Origin: Reichenbachiella faecimaris
GTDB lineage: Bacteria; Bacteroidota; Bacteroidia; Cytophagales; Cyclobacteriaceae
DNA length: 64,000 nucleotides
Reading direction: 5' to 3'
Assembly: GCF_900176375.1 (NCBI RefSeq)
Contig: NZ_FWYF01000003.1
Coordinates: 620,001-684,000, forward strand
The first letter of the stretch is position 1. Every line of letters starts with the position of its first letter. Under the pieces are notes generated by a model, which saw nothing but the letters and a program-made list of their open reading frames with translations, was not told where the DNA came from and ran no database searches. A program made the translations under genes and the position numbers. Below, one piece after another: positions 9,926 to 19,272 of the stretch.

Positions 9926-11017
9926 TTAATTTGGCCAATAATCGGGCTTTATATTTGTGGCAGGCCAATATCTGCAATCAATACATTCTAAAGGAATACA
10001 CGACCGCTCACAATTGATAGGGCCTAAATTCCCAGGAACATCTACGTCTTCTAATATTACCCTCGCGTTAGTCATGGCAGATGCTCCGAAATACCCTAAT
10101 ACTGTTTCGTCAGGATTTTCGTTAGAAACAATATTGCCTCTGATTTGAAAATTAGGGCTTTCGAATACAGTGCCCGTATTTTCATTTTGTGATTGGATTG
10201 AGCTCCAATATTCGAAGGCAGTTTTTGTCAAAGAGAACTGTTCTATATTGGCGGCGTAGCCAATATTGAATCGCCTGTCAGCTGGAGTAGAATAGATGAA
10301 GTAATCCTCAACCGTTCTACCGTTAAAAAGCAAATCATCATCAAGTTTGAGAAACTCCAGATCAAAAGCTGTGGCCCAGCAAGTCTTTATGGTCTCATCT
10401 GGACATATCCCACAAGTAGGGTCGCAGTCATCAGGTACTTTAATAATCTCAGCGTAGGGAGCGAAAACCTCATAAACACCTTTGTACCCCCAGCGATAAT
10501 AATCTTTTGTTTCCGAATTATCTGTAAAAGTGATACTGAAACTTACTTCAGGGGATTTTACGATTGAACCATTGTTTGATGATAAGGATTCACTATAGGT
10601 GTTTTCAAAACAAACATTATCTATTGTTGCACCATTTGGCAGCAGTTTTTCTGGTCTGGAGTAATATTCTCTTCCATCATTAAGGACTACGTGTAAAGTG
10701 TAAACTCTACCAATTATGCCAGCAAAGTTATTTGGTGTATAATAATTGCCATTTTTTCCCTCTATCAATTGTACGATATTACTTTCATCATCTGATATAT
10801 CAACTTGAGCTTTTTGGACAATTGGGTCTATTGTCTTAAATAGGGGGTTTTCATCGAATGGATAAGAGAGAGCAATTTGTACTTGATGGGTTTTGGGTTC
10901 GTTAGTTATCCATCCATGAATGACCAATGCAGTTTCAGAAGATAGGGGCACTTTGATTTCATCCACACATTCAACGTGGATTAAGCTCAAAATTAAGACG
11001 TGCCAACTCTTTTTCAT
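9926..11017 (-). CDS. DUF4249 protein (copy 2 of tandem pair)
   Basis: 363 residues, DUF4249 family: N-terminal signal-like segment followed by CVDEIKVPLSSETALVIHGWIT, then beta-rich body with QVDISDDESN, YYTPNNFAGIIGRVYTLHV and a C-terminal cysteine cluster (CERSCIPLECIDC). The cysteine that would be lipidated is preceded by HVE, a poor lipobox compared with LISC in the neighbouring copy, so lipidation is uncertain. Its start codon directly abuts the stop of the upstream paralogue (0-bp gap), and both follow a TonB receptor, the usual context of DUF4249. It probably acts as a surface partner of that receptor. Confidence 0.85.
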   Translation of the reverse strand: MKKSWHVLILSLIHVECVDEIKVPLSSETALVIHGWITNEPKTHQVQIALSYPFDENPLFKTIDPIVQKAQVDISDDESNIVQLIEGKNGNYYTPNNFAGIIGRVYTLHVVLNDGREYYSRPEKLLPNGATIDNVCFENTYSESLSSNNGSIVKSPEVSFSITFTDNSETKDYYRWGYKGVYEVFAPYAEIIKVPDDCDPTCGICPDETIKTCWATAFDLEFLKLDDDLLFNGRTVEDYFIYSTPADRRFNIGYAANIEQFSLTKTAFEYWSSIQSQNENTGTVFESPNFQIRGNIVSNENPDETVLGYFGASAMTNARVILEDVDVPGNLGPINCERSCIPLECIDCRYWPATNIKPDYWPN

Positions 11018-12133
11018 CTAGGGCCAGTAGCTTGGTTTTACATTAATTGCTGGCCAAGACCGACAATCTATACAAGTAGCAGGTATGCATCCTGAAGCGT
11101 TTGGACTACAATTTATAGGGCCAGATTGAAATTCCACATCTGGTATTTCATTTCCATCTACAAGCAACATTGTTGTTGTTTTGGCAGATGCACTAAAGTA
11201 CCCTAAGACCAACTGTTCAGGATCCTCCTCAGAATAGACATTCCCTCTGATTTGAAAATTCGGTGTTTCAAAAACTGTCCCATTATTGGTTAGTTGGGTG
11301 CTAAGCGCATCATAATAATCGAATGCTGCTTTAGTCAAGGAATACATTTCAATATGTGCAGCATAGTAAAAGTTGAATTGACGATTCGCAGATGTAGAAT
11401 AAATTACATAATTATCTACTGTTTTTCCATTAAACAGTTCATCACTTTCAACCTTTAAAAATTCATTATCGAATTCACTGGCCCAGCATCTTTTAGTTGG
11501 GATATTACATGGCCCACATTTACCAGCAGGTTGTGCTTGTGTTTCTGCATCACAAGGCGGAGAGGTATCTGCTAGAGGTGCTTCCACTTCATAGACTCCT
11601 GTGTAGCCCCAACGGTAGTAGTCATTAGTTTCTCCATTATCATTGAATTTGGCCGTAAATTGAACTTCTTTTTCTTCAGTAGTTGATTCGGCGGTACTAA
11701 CTTGTTTGACCGTGTTTTCAAAACAGACTTCTTCTATTGTCGCTCCAACTGGTAAAATTCTTTCGGGTTTTGAGAAATAAACCTCACCTGTCTTTAAAGT
11801 GACTCTCAAGGTGTAAATTTTACCTATTTCACCTGCAAATGCAGCTGGGGTATAGTAAGCTCCATTTTTTCCTTCAAACAAGGCAGTTACATTTCCTTCA
11901 TTGTCTGAAATTTCAACCTGAGCACCAAACACCAATGGGTCTATGGGAGCGAATGTAGGGTTGTCATTAAAGGAATAGGAATGTGACAACTGAATTTTAT
12001 GATTTTTTGTCTCATCAGTTATTGAGCCTTCTATGGTAAGAATAGCCTCACTTGATAAAGGAATATCGATTTCATCCACACAGCTTATCAGGAAGCACGA
12101 TACAATTGAAATTATGCCTGTTAAATATCTCAT
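11018..12133 (-). CDS. DUF4249 lipoprotein (copy 1 of tandem pair)
   Basis: A 371-residue lipoprotein with good lipobox LISC (Cys18) followed by VDEIDIPLSSEAILTIEGSI, the family's first strand. It is alignable along its whole length with the next gene: shared blocks include ATIEEVCFENT/ATIDNVCFENT, YYRWGYTGVYEVEAP, TVDNYVIYSTSANRQFN and a C-terminal CIPATCIDCRSWPA. It begins 10 bp after the TonB receptor gene on the same strand. The pair therefore results from a tandem duplication and probably provides two surface subunits for one receptor. Ligand unknown. Confidence 0.9.
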   Translation of the reverse strand: MRYLTGIISIVSCFLISCVDEIDIPLSSEAILTIEGSITDETKNHKIQLSHSYSFNDNPTFAPIDPLVFGAQVEISDNEGNVTALFEGKNGAYYTPAAFAGEIGKIYTLRVTLKTGEVYFSKPERILPVGATIEEVCFENTVKQVSTAESTTEEKEVQFTAKFNDNGETNDYYRWGYTGVYEVEAPLADTSPPCDAETQAQPAGKCGPCNIPTKRCWASEFDNEFLKVESDELFNGKTVDNYVIYSTSANRQFNFYYAAHIEMYSLTKAAFDYYDALSTQLTNNGTVFETPNFQIRGNVYSEEDPEQLVLGYFSASAKTTTMLLVDGNEIPDVEFQSGPINCSPNASGCIPATCIDCRSWPAINVKPSYWP

Positions 12134-12143
12134 GCAGAGGTTA

Positions 12144-14540
12144 TTAAAAATTGAAATTGAATGTAAGAGAAGGAAAGGCGTGCCCTAATACTGATAGTTT
12201 ATAAGCCTTGGGAGGGACACCTAGCTTGTTAATAAAAAATACTGAATACGCATTTCGTCGTCCGAGTAGATTATAAATGGAAAAAGTCCAACTGTAATCC
12301 CACTTACGATTTATTCTAGGCTTGCTTTTGATGGTCATTGATACGTCCAGTCGATAATAATCTGGGATTCTGTCTTGATTTCTCAATGAGAAATTCGCCA
12401 CGCCTGTTAGGTTGGCTACGTTGTAAGCTGATAACGGAACCGTGAGGGGCCTCCCTGTACTATACGTAAAATTCGTACCAACCTCTACTATAGGACTAAA
12501 TTTATGATTGATGGCCATGGTGATATCATGAGGCTTGTCATAATTGGCAGGGTATCGATTTCCGAGGTTGATTTTTTCATCATCATATTCACCACTGACT
12601 GTCCGGTAAGTTCTGGAATAGGTGTAACTGATCCAGCCTGTAGTTAGTCCAATTTTTTTATTTACAAAGATTTCTACACCATAAGCTTCTGAACTGCCAG
12701 GTATCAATTCACTTTCAATATTTTCATTCATCAATAAAACAGCACCATCCTTGTAGTCTAAAATATTGTCTGCCTTCTTTCGATAAAGCTCTACTGAAGA
12801 CTCAATAGCATTGTTGCTCCAGTTTCTGAAGAACCCAATTGAGTACTGATCACCTATTTCCGGTTTGATGTATTTATTGCTCGTTTTCCAAAAGTCGGTA
12901 GGTGTAGCTGCTGCTGTATTTGAAATCAGGTGTAGGTATTGTCGAGTGCGGTTATAACTCATTTTTATAGAGTTGAAGTCGTCAATCGTGTAATTCAAAA
13001 CCACCCTAGGCTCAAAACCTTGATAGGATGCAATAGTTTCCCCTTTGTCGTAATAGACAGTATCAATAATGTTCGCATTATTTTTTGAGTCACCCACTCC
13101 ATAAATGAAATCGCTGCCAGCGCCAAAATTGTCAAATCTGGAAAATCTTATTCCAGGTCTGATCGATAGTTTGTTATTGATTTTGATTTGGTCTTCCAAG
13201 AAAATGGATGATTCCAACGATCTTTCTTTTTCTATGGATTTTGCTTCTACAGGTGAGCTTGTGGAAAGAGGCTTTCTTTCTCCTGGTGAGAAATCATAGA
13301 GCAGGGTTTCGAATCCAAAGTTTAGCGTATTTGATTCACCTAACTTATAAACAAGACTAGATTTTAGGCTTTTATATTCAATTTCTGATTCAATTCTAAA
13401 ATCATTGACAGTGCTTTCATTTTCTATTTGATAAGAGTATTTGCCGATTAGTGCAGTTGTATTCAAAGATATTTTCTCAGAAAACATTTGATTCCATTTA
13501 AGGACATGATTTGCAGTTTGCCAGCTAAAAGTGGTATCTGAAGCAAAGCTGAATCCATCTCCACTGAGGTATCCTGAATAGCTGATTTGACAATTGTCAT
13601 TAACCAGATAGGATACCTTAGCATTAAAATCTTGAAAGGAGGCTGAACTGTTTTTTACATCAATATTATTCACACGCTTCAGTAGCCAGTCTGTATAGAA
13701 CACACGGCCTCCTAGTAGGACTGAAATTTTGTCCTTGATAATGGGACCATCTAAAGCCAGCTTGCTTGACACCAAACCTACACCACCAGAGACATTGTAT
13801 TTCCTGTAGCTGCCATCTCTAAGCTCTACATCTAAAAGTGATGACAGTCGTCCACCATAGCTGGACGGTATGCCGCTTTTATAGAGTGTAGCGTTTTTCA
13901 CAACAAGAGGATTAAAGGATGAGAAAAACCCGAACACATGAGACGAATTGAATAAAAGTCCTCCGTCCTGTAGGACAAGATTTTGATCAATCCCACCACC
14001 TCTTACATTAAACCCACTTGACCCTTCGCCTACTGTTGATACGCCAGGCAAAAGCATCAAACTTTTTATGACATCAGGCTCTCCCATGAAAGAAGGCAAG
14101 GAGTTTATTTTTTCAATGCTTAAAGAATTTTTACCAACATCCAAACTTTTGACATTGGCGTCTGCCTTCTCACTGTAAATTACAAACTCATCTAATTCAA
14201 GCGTCTTTTCTGACATTTCCAAATTGAGTGTTCGATCCTTCAAGAAGTCTATTTTGGCTTCTTGTTTTCCGAGTCCAACCCTGCTATATTCTATTACAAA
14301 TGTTCCGAGTGGGATAGTTATTTCGTAGTTGCCATTGGCATCAGTGATTGTTCCTTTTTTTAAACTTGGAATATAGACATTCACACCAACTAGGCCTTCT
14401 CCAGTCCAATTGCTTGTAACTCTCCCGGCTAGTTTTGCTTTATAAGATTGAGAAAAAAGGGGGGAATAGGTCAATGATGAAAGGCTAAATAATAGCACAA
14501 ATAGGCATCTAAGCTTTCGATGAGTAAGAGTTTCGTACAT
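12144..14540 (-). CDS. TonB-dependent receptor (DUF4249-associated type)
   Basis: A 798-residue outer-membrane receptor. After a signal peptide (SPLFSQ) comes a carboxypeptidase-regulatory-like domain (about residues 38-115, AGRVTSNWTGEGLVGVNVYI), a plug with SLMLLPGVSTVGEGSSGFNVRGGGIDQNL, and a barrel ending in HAFPSLTFNFNF with terminal Phe. The plug sequence is the class normally followed by DUF4249 genes, as here. It is predicted to import a ligand delivered by those lipoproteins; which ligand is not visible. It is the first gene of a three-gene minus-strand operon. Confidence 0.92.
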   Translation of the reverse strand: MYETLTHRKLRCLFVLLFSLSSLTYSPLFSQSYKAKLAGRVTSNWTGEGLVGVNVYIPSLKKGTITDANGNYEITIPLGTFVIEYSRVGLGKQEAKIDFLKDRTLNLEMSEKTLELDEFVIYSEKADANVKSLDVGKNSLSIEKINSLPSFMGEPDVIKSLMLLPGVSTVGEGSSGFNVRGGGIDQNLVLQDGGLLFNSSHVFGFFSSFNPLVVKNATLYKSGIPSSYGGRLSSLLDVELRDGSYRKYNVSGGVGLVSSKLALDGPIIKDKISVLLGGRVFYTDWLLKRVNNIDVKNSSASFQDFNAKVSYLVNDNCQISYSGYLSGDGFSFASDTTFSWQTANHVLKWNQMFSEKISLNTTALIGKYSYQIENESTVNDFRIESEIEYKSLKSSLVYKLGESNTLNFGFETLLYDFSPGERKPLSTSSPVEAKSIEKERSLESSIFLEDQIKINNKLSIRPGIRFSRFDNFGAGSDFIYGVGDSKNNANIIDTVYYDKGETIASYQGFEPRVVLNYTIDDFNSIKMSYNRTRQYLHLISNTAAATPTDFWKTSNKYIKPEIGDQYSIGFFRNWSNNAIESSVELYRKKADNILDYKDGAVLLMNENIESELIPGSSEAYGVEIFVNKKIGLTTGWISYTYSRTYRTVSGEYDDEKINLGNRYPANYDKPHDITMAINHKFSPIVEVGTNFTYSTGRPLTVPLSAYNVANLTGVANFSLRNQDRIPDYYRLDVSMTIKSKPRINRKWDYSWTFSIYNLLGRRNAYSVFFINKLGVPPKAYKLSVLGHAFPSLTFNFNF

Positions 14541-14777
14541 CTAATTAGAAAGGATAATGTTATTATACTTTGAGTCTGCCAACAACCGTTTATGTAGAGG
14601 TTAGCAGAAACGAAATTAGAGGATAACGCCACGTTTAAAATCTATTTTATAAGACTATTCATAAGAATGTCGGCAAAGATACAAATTGCTCTTTTGGAGT
14701 AATGGGGAAAGGTTTTTGGATTGTTGATGCCCTTCTTTGATAAGGCCTATCCTTGCATAAGGAATGAATCTTGGTCG

Positions 14778-15074
14778 CTATTCTCCCTTATTAAAACAAA
14801 AGCCACGTTCGTCGGATTCTTCTAAGAAATCCACTTCAAGTCCCATGAGATACATGACATGTTTTTTTTCTATGACAATGGGTACTTCATCATGTAGGTA
14901 AGAAATGTCGGAATCTTTGGGTTTGTCGAATCCAAGCATATAGCCCATCGCTCCGCAGCCGCCACCTTTAATGCCAATGCGCAAGGCATAATCCTCTGGA
15001 ATACCTTTGTTGGTCATGATATTTCTCACTTCTTCAATCGCTTTAGGGGTAATGCTGACAGGCTCCAGACTCAT
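14778..15074 (-). CDS. HesB/IscA-family iron-sulfur protein lacking the C-terminal CGC motif
   Basis: 98 residues with the A-type Fe-S carrier pattern: ITPKAIEEVRNIM, LRIGIKGGGCGAMGYML (Cys40) and a strand VDFLEESDERGF. Canonical IscA/ErpA proteins have three ligands, one Cys in the GGC segment and two in a C-terminal CGC(G) tail. Here the protein stops at GFCFNKGE, so only Cys40 and Cys93 are present and the tail is absent. It may be a divergent, possibly Bacteroidota-specific branch; Fe-S transfer is the family role, and whether this form binds a cluster is open. It stands alone and is divergent from the gene at 15143. Confidence 0.8.
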   Translation of the reverse strand: MSLEPVSITPKAIEEVRNIMTNKGIPEDYALRIGIKGGGCGAMGYMLGFDKPKDSDISYLHDEVPIVIEKKHVMYLMGLEVDFLEESDERGFCFNKGE

Positions 15075-15142
15075 TTTTCTCTCTTCCGTTTTTCTATGGC
15101 AAAAATACTTATTTTTGAATTACACAATTTAAAATTTCAACC

Positions 15143-15664
15143 TTGGAGGCACTAACAGATTTTGGAAAAATCATCTTACCAGCAGGAGCTGTTTTATATG
15201 CTATGTTTTTGACTACTCGTATGTTTTTAAACAAAGAATATGAGAAAAGACTCATTGATATTAAGATAAAAAATAATGATACTGTCTTACCCGTTCGTTT
15301 GCAGGCTTATGAGCGAATATGCCTATTCTTAGAACGCATAGCACCCAAAAATTTAATTGTCCGGCTGAACATTGGAGAAATGACTGCTGGCGAATTTCAG
15401 CAAGTGCTCTTGCATGAAATCAGGGAAGAGTTTGGACACAACTTGTCACAGCAAGTATATATGTCAGAAGAATCCTGGAATCTGGTTAAAAATGCCATGG
15501 AAGAAATAATTATGCTAGTGAATGAAGCATCAGGAGAGTTGGAACAGGAGGCCATGAGCATTGACTTGGCTCGAAAAGTATTTGAGAAGGTGATAGAAAA
15601 ACAAGAGTTGGGCACTGATGTGGCTTTGTCATTCGTTAAAAATGAAATCCAGCAAGTGTTTTAA
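15143..15664 (+). CDS. Conserved membrane-anchored protein of unknown function (DUF7935-like)
   Basis: 173 residues. An N-terminal hydrophobic helix (about residues 8-25, ILPAGAVLYAMFLTTRMFL) is followed by a soluble helical domain with QAYERICLFLERIAPKNLI and ETAGEF/LLHEIREEFGHNLSQQVY-type segments, resembling a protein family conserved in Cytophagales (recognised from pattern only). The frame starts with TTG at 15143; the next ATG is at residue 20 and would cut the membrane helix, so TTG is preferred. It lies 6 bp upstream of the DUF1232 gene and probably forms an operon with the following two genes. Confidence 0.65.
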   Translation: MEALTDFGKIILPAGAVLYAMFLTTRMFLNKEYEKRLIDIKIKNNDTVLPVRLQAYERICLFLERIAPKNLIVRLNIGEMTAGEFQQVLLHEIREEFGHNLSQQVYMSEESWNLVKNAMEEIIMLVNEASGELEQEAMSIDLARKVFEKVIEKQELGTDVALSFVKNEIQQVF

Positions 15665-15670
15665 AGTGAG

Positions 15671-16072
15671 ATGATGAGTAAGAAAGAAAATTTCAAAAAG
15701 TATCAAAATAAAGCCACAGAGGTGCTAAAGGACAATAAACGTGTCCAGAATTTACTTGGCTCAACACGCGAAAAACTGACAGAAGTGCTGGAGAACAATG
15801 ATCGTTTGAAGGATTTTTCTGACAAAATCTACGTCATGATTCGAATGGTGAAAGCGCAAATCTCTGGAGAATATCGAGAGTTCCCTTGGCGTACCTTGGC
15901 TATGATGGTGGGTGCCCTGATTTACTTTGTGACTCCATTGGATTTGATTCCAGATGTGATTCCTATTTTGGGTTTGACGGATGATATTTCTATCGTTTAT
16001 TGGATTTACAAAAGTGTACAAGAGGATATTGAAAGATTCGAGGAGTGGGAACAAACCATTGAGCTTTCATGA
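15671..16072 (+). CDS. YkvA-family (DUF1232) membrane protein
   Basis: 133 residues: a charged helical N-terminal half and a C-terminal DUF1232 domain with the diagnostic ALIYFVTPLDLIPDVIPILG segment and DDISIVYWIYKSVQEDIERF. DUF1232 proteins are small membrane proteins of unknown biochemical role. The stop codon overlaps the next gene's start as ATGA (16069-16072), implying translational coupling. The start may be either of two consecutive ATG codons. Confidence 0.88.
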   Translation: MMSKKENFKKYQNKATEVLKDNKRVQNLLGSTREKLTEVLENNDRLKDFSDKIYVMIRMVKAQISGEYREFPWRTLAMMVGALIYFVTPLDLIPDVIPILGLTDDISIVYWIYKSVQEDIERFEEWEQTIELS

Positions 16073-16257
16073 ATATAAAAAAACTCAATCGCTATGGTAT
16101 CCTGGGAGGGTTCGTGCTTATCTTTCTAGCCTCTCTACATTTTTATCGTTCTTACCAAGCGGGTTCTCCCAGATGGTTTTATCTAGTCATGGCATGCGGG
16201 ATGGGTCTCATTCTGTTTAATACTTTATTCGGCAAACGGCCAAAGCAAAAGCCTTAA
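16069..16257 (+). CDS. Small two-helix membrane protein
   Basis: 62 residues with two predicted membrane helices (about residues 10-26 and 36-54) separated by the short loop YQAGSPRW, and a basic tail GKRPKQKP. No family recognised. The 4-bp ATGA overlap with the DUF1232 gene makes translation of this frame likely and suggests the two membrane proteins work together. Confidence 0.65.
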   Translation: MNIKKLNRYGILGGFVLIFLASLHFYRSYQAGSPRWFYLVMACGMGLILFNTLFGKRPKQKP

Positions 16258-16545
16258 GCTATCAATAATCAAATCAGATGCTCATTATCCAATACCAAAC
16301 ATCACCAAAATGAATTTTCTGCTATTCCTCATTTTTGATTTTTGAATGGCGAGTTACGAAAAATTAGACCTTTACAATTCGAGGTTGCGCATCTTGTCAA
16401 GCTTCTAAAGCTCTTGCAGTCTCAAAATCGTTATTCAACAATCGTATTTCGTGAATTAAATATTAACCGAGTTAGCATGCTTCATCCTCCCTTAATTTTA
16501 TAATTTTACGGCTTGTTTTATCCAGACTAAAAAGCACGTAGTTTA

Positions 16546-18960
16546 ATGAAGGTTTCTCTGAATTGGTTGAAGGATTTTATTGAGTTGAAAGAAGACTCCA
16601 ATATCATCTCAGAAATATTAACAGATACAGGATTAGAAGTAGAAGGCTTAGAGAAATTCGAAGAAATCGAAGGTGGGCTTGAAGGACTTGTCATAGGAGA
16701 AGTTCTGACCTGTGAAAGGCATCCTGATGCGGATAAATTGAGCGTGACTACGGTAGAGATTGGTGCAGAAGAACCTGCGCCAATCGTGTGTGGCGCACCC
16801 AACGTAGCCAAAGGCCAGAAAGTAGTAGTTGCTACAGTTGGAGCAACTTTATTCCCGGAAGGAGGCGAGTCATTCAAAATCAAGAAAGCGAAAATTAGAG
16901 GTGAAGTATCCTTAGGAATGATCTGTGCAGAGGATGAAATTGGTTTGGGTCAATCACATGAAGGCATCATGGTGCTTGATACAGATTTGCCAAATGGCAC
17001 GTCAGCCAAGGATTATTTCAAACCAGAAACGGATACTATTATTGAAATTGGCTTGACTCCAAATCGTGCAGATGGCGCTTCTCACTTTGGTGTGGCACGA
17101 GACCTAAAGGCTGCATTTAGAAGACCAACCATATTCCCAGACCTGAGTAGCTTCAAAATTGACAATCAGTCAAATCCAGTTGAAGTGGTAGTTGAGAATT
17201 CGGAAGCTTGTCCTAGATTTTCAGGGCTGACCATCTCCAACCTTACAATCAAAGAATCTCCAAAATGGTTAAAAAACCGTTTGAAAAGTATAGGACTTGC
17301 TCCAATCAATAATGTGGTAGATGCGACCAACTATGTACTTCATGGTTTAGGTCAGCCCCTTCACGCTTATGATATGGCCGATGTGAACGGAAATAAAATC
17401 ATAGTGAAGACATTGCCCAATGGTACCAAATTCACGACACTTGATGAGAAGGAAAGAGAACTGACAGATAAAGACCTGATGGTTTGTGATGCGAACAAAG
17501 GCATGTGCATAGGCGGAGTTTTTGGCGGTATAAATTCTGGAGTAAAGGACAGTACCACTGCCATTTTTCTGGAAGCGGCCTACTTCTCAGCAGATTGGGT
17601 AAGAAATACGGCAACCAGGCATACAATTAAAACAGATGCCTCTTTCCGATTTGAAAGAGGGACTGATCCAAACATGACCGTACATGCGTTGAAGTATGCT
17701 GCCATTTTGATCAAGGAATTGGCAGGTGGAGAAATTAGTTCGGACGTTGTTGATATCTATCCAGAGCCAATAGCTGATTTTGAAATTGAGGTCAAATACA
17801 AAAATGTAGATCGCTTGATAGGCAAGCAGGTGCCACACGATCGTATCAAAGAAATTTTAGAGGATTTGGATATCGAGGTGTCTAATGAATCTGAAGAAGG
17901 TTTTAAAGCAACTGTACCTCCTTATCGCGTAGATGTAACCAGAGAAGCAGATGTGATTGAGGAGATCCTGCGTATCTACGGTTACAACAACGTAGAGCTG
18001 GAAGAGAACTATGGGGCAGATTATTTAGCGGCATTCCCAACCCCGGATAAGGATAAAATTCAATCAAAAACGACAGACTTTTTAGCCGCACAAGGCTTCA
18101 ATGAAATCATTAGCAATTCGTTGACTAATCCCGAGTACGTGACTAAAACTGGCCTTTGGGATGCCAAACTGAACGTGGAGGTTTTGAATAAGCTGAGTGA
18201 AGAACTTGGCGTGATGAGACAAACGATGGTCTTCTCTGGACTTGAGTCTTTAAAATACAACATTAATAGAAAACAGACCAACCTTAAATTTTTTGAATTC
18301 GGCAGAATTTATACAAGTAAAGAAGGGCAATACAACGAACAGGAGCAGCTGGCCTTGTTCTTTACAGGAGATCAGACAGACGAAAGTTGGAATGTGGATA
18401 AAAAGTCGATTGATTTTTACAGCTTATCATCTACAGTTCACAAAATTTTGGATAAATTTAGCATTGCTGAATTCGATTCCATACCGACCAACAATCCGGT
18501 TTTCGACTATGGTTTAGATATTTCAAAGGACGGCCAGCTTTTGGTGTCTCTTGGAAAGGTTAACCGAAAAGTTCAGAAAGTAGCAGAAGTAACCCAAGAT
18601 GTATTCTATGCTGAGTTCAATTGGGCCAAAATGCTAAAAAAGTATGGTAAAAAGATACTATACAAGCCAGTACCAAAGTTTCCTGAAGTACGAAGAGACT
18701 TATCGCTGGTATTGGATGAGCAGGTAAGCTTCCAGCAGATTCTGGAGTTGACCAAAAGAGAATCGAAGAAGTTGGTCAAAAGGATCAACGTATTTAGCGT
18801 CTATCAAGGGGAGAGTATTGGTGAAGGTAAGAAGTCTTACGCATTGAGTTTTATTCTTCAAGATGAAAATAGAACACTCAATGACAAGGCGATAGACAAG
18901 ACAATGAACGGGTTGATTTCCTGTTTTGAAAAAGACCTAAACGCAATAATTAGAAAGTAA
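16546..18960 (+). CDS. pheT: Phenylalanine--tRNA ligase beta subunit
   Basis: 804 residues, the normal full length. Domains in order: EMAP/OB tRNA-binding domain (about 40-150, ERHPDADKLSVTTVEIG, ICAEDEIGLG), B3/4 editing domain (about 215-390, NVVDATNYVLHGLGQPLHAYD), B5 domain (about 405-475), catalytic-like core (about 490-690) and C-terminal anticodon-binding FDX-ACB domain (KFPEVRRDLSLVLDEQVSF to the end). It forms the alpha2-beta2 enzyme with PheS, not encoded in this window. The upstream 288 bp (16258-16545) hold no gene or clear regulatory RNA that I could identify. The next gene starts 2 bp after the stop. Confidence 0.97.
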   Translation: MKVSLNWLKDFIELKEDSNIISEILTDTGLEVEGLEKFEEIEGGLEGLVIGEVLTCERHPDADKLSVTTVEIGAEEPAPIVCGAPNVAKGQKVVVATVGATLFPEGGESFKIKKAKIRGEVSLGMICAEDEIGLGQSHEGIMVLDTDLPNGTSAKDYFKPETDTIIEIGLTPNRADGASHFGVARDLKAAFRRPTIFPDLSSFKIDNQSNPVEVVVENSEACPRFSGLTISNLTIKESPKWLKNRLKSIGLAPINNVVDATNYVLHGLGQPLHAYDMADVNGNKIIVKTLPNGTKFTTLDEKERELTDKDLMVCDANKGMCIGGVFGGINSGVKDSTTAIFLEAAYFSADWVRNTATRHTIKTDASFRFERGTDPNMTVHALKYAAILIKELAGGEISSDVVDIYPEPIADFEIEVKYKNVDRLIGKQVPHDRIKEILEDLDIEVSNESEEGFKATVPPYRVDVTREADVIEEILRIYGYNNVELEENYGADYLAAFPTPDKDKIQSKTTDFLAAQGFNEIISNSLTNPEYVTKTGLWDAKLNVEVLNKLSEELGVMRQTMVFSGLESLKYNINRKQTNLKFFEFGRIYTSKEGQYNEQEQLALFFTGDQTDESWNVDKKSIDFYSLSSTVHKILDKFSIAEFDSIPTNNPVFDYGLDISKDGQLLVSLGKVNRKVQKVAEVTQDVFYAEFNWAKMLKKYGKKILYKPVPKFPEVRRDLSLVLDEQVSFQQILELTKRESKKLVKRINVFSVYQGESIGEGKKSYALSFILQDENRTLNDKAIDKTMNGLISCFEKDLNAIIRK

Positions 18961-18962
18961 TA

Positions 18963-19262
18963 ATGTCAGACAATCCTCTACGCTCAGAACTCAGCCACTT
19001 AGAAAGAAAATTAGTTTTGTTGATCAGTGATCATCAAAAAATGAGAGAGGAGATTCAAGTGCTGAAAAAAGAAAATAGCGATTTGCGCGTGCAACTCGAC
19101 AGAAAGGGGGAAGAAATTTCCAGCTTTCAAAATCAAGATAAAATTAGTAAAATTGTGAATGGCATGGTAGTGAACAGTACCCATAGTGCTGCAGATTTGA
19201 GTGACATGCTGAATGAATATATAATTGAAGTTGATAAATGCATTGCTCAATTGAGCGAATAG
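18963..19262 (+). CDS. Short coiled-coil protein between pheT and zapA
   Basis: 99 residues, with a continuous coiled coil over residues 5-60 (LRSELSHLERKLVLLISDHQ, LKKENSDLRVQLDRKGEEIS) and a short C-terminal helix region (SAADLSDMLNEYIIEVDKCI). It begins 2 bp after pheT and ends 10 bp before zapA. Position and coiled-coil form suggest a ZapA partner, analogous to ZapB or the ZapA-linked coiled-coil proteins of other phyla, but no sequence family is recognised, so this remains inference. Confidence 0.7.
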   Translation: MSDNPLRSELSHLERKLVLLISDHQKMREEIQVLKKENSDLRVQLDRKGEEISSFQNQDKISKIVNGMVVNSTHSAADLSDMLNEYIIEVDKCIAQLSE

Positions 19263-19272
19263 AATAGTCTAG

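Noticed and set aside
16527-16883. 118-residue minus-strand frame over the start of pheT
   Set aside because: Overlaps a certain gene in full; low-complexity Ser/Thr/Pro translation.
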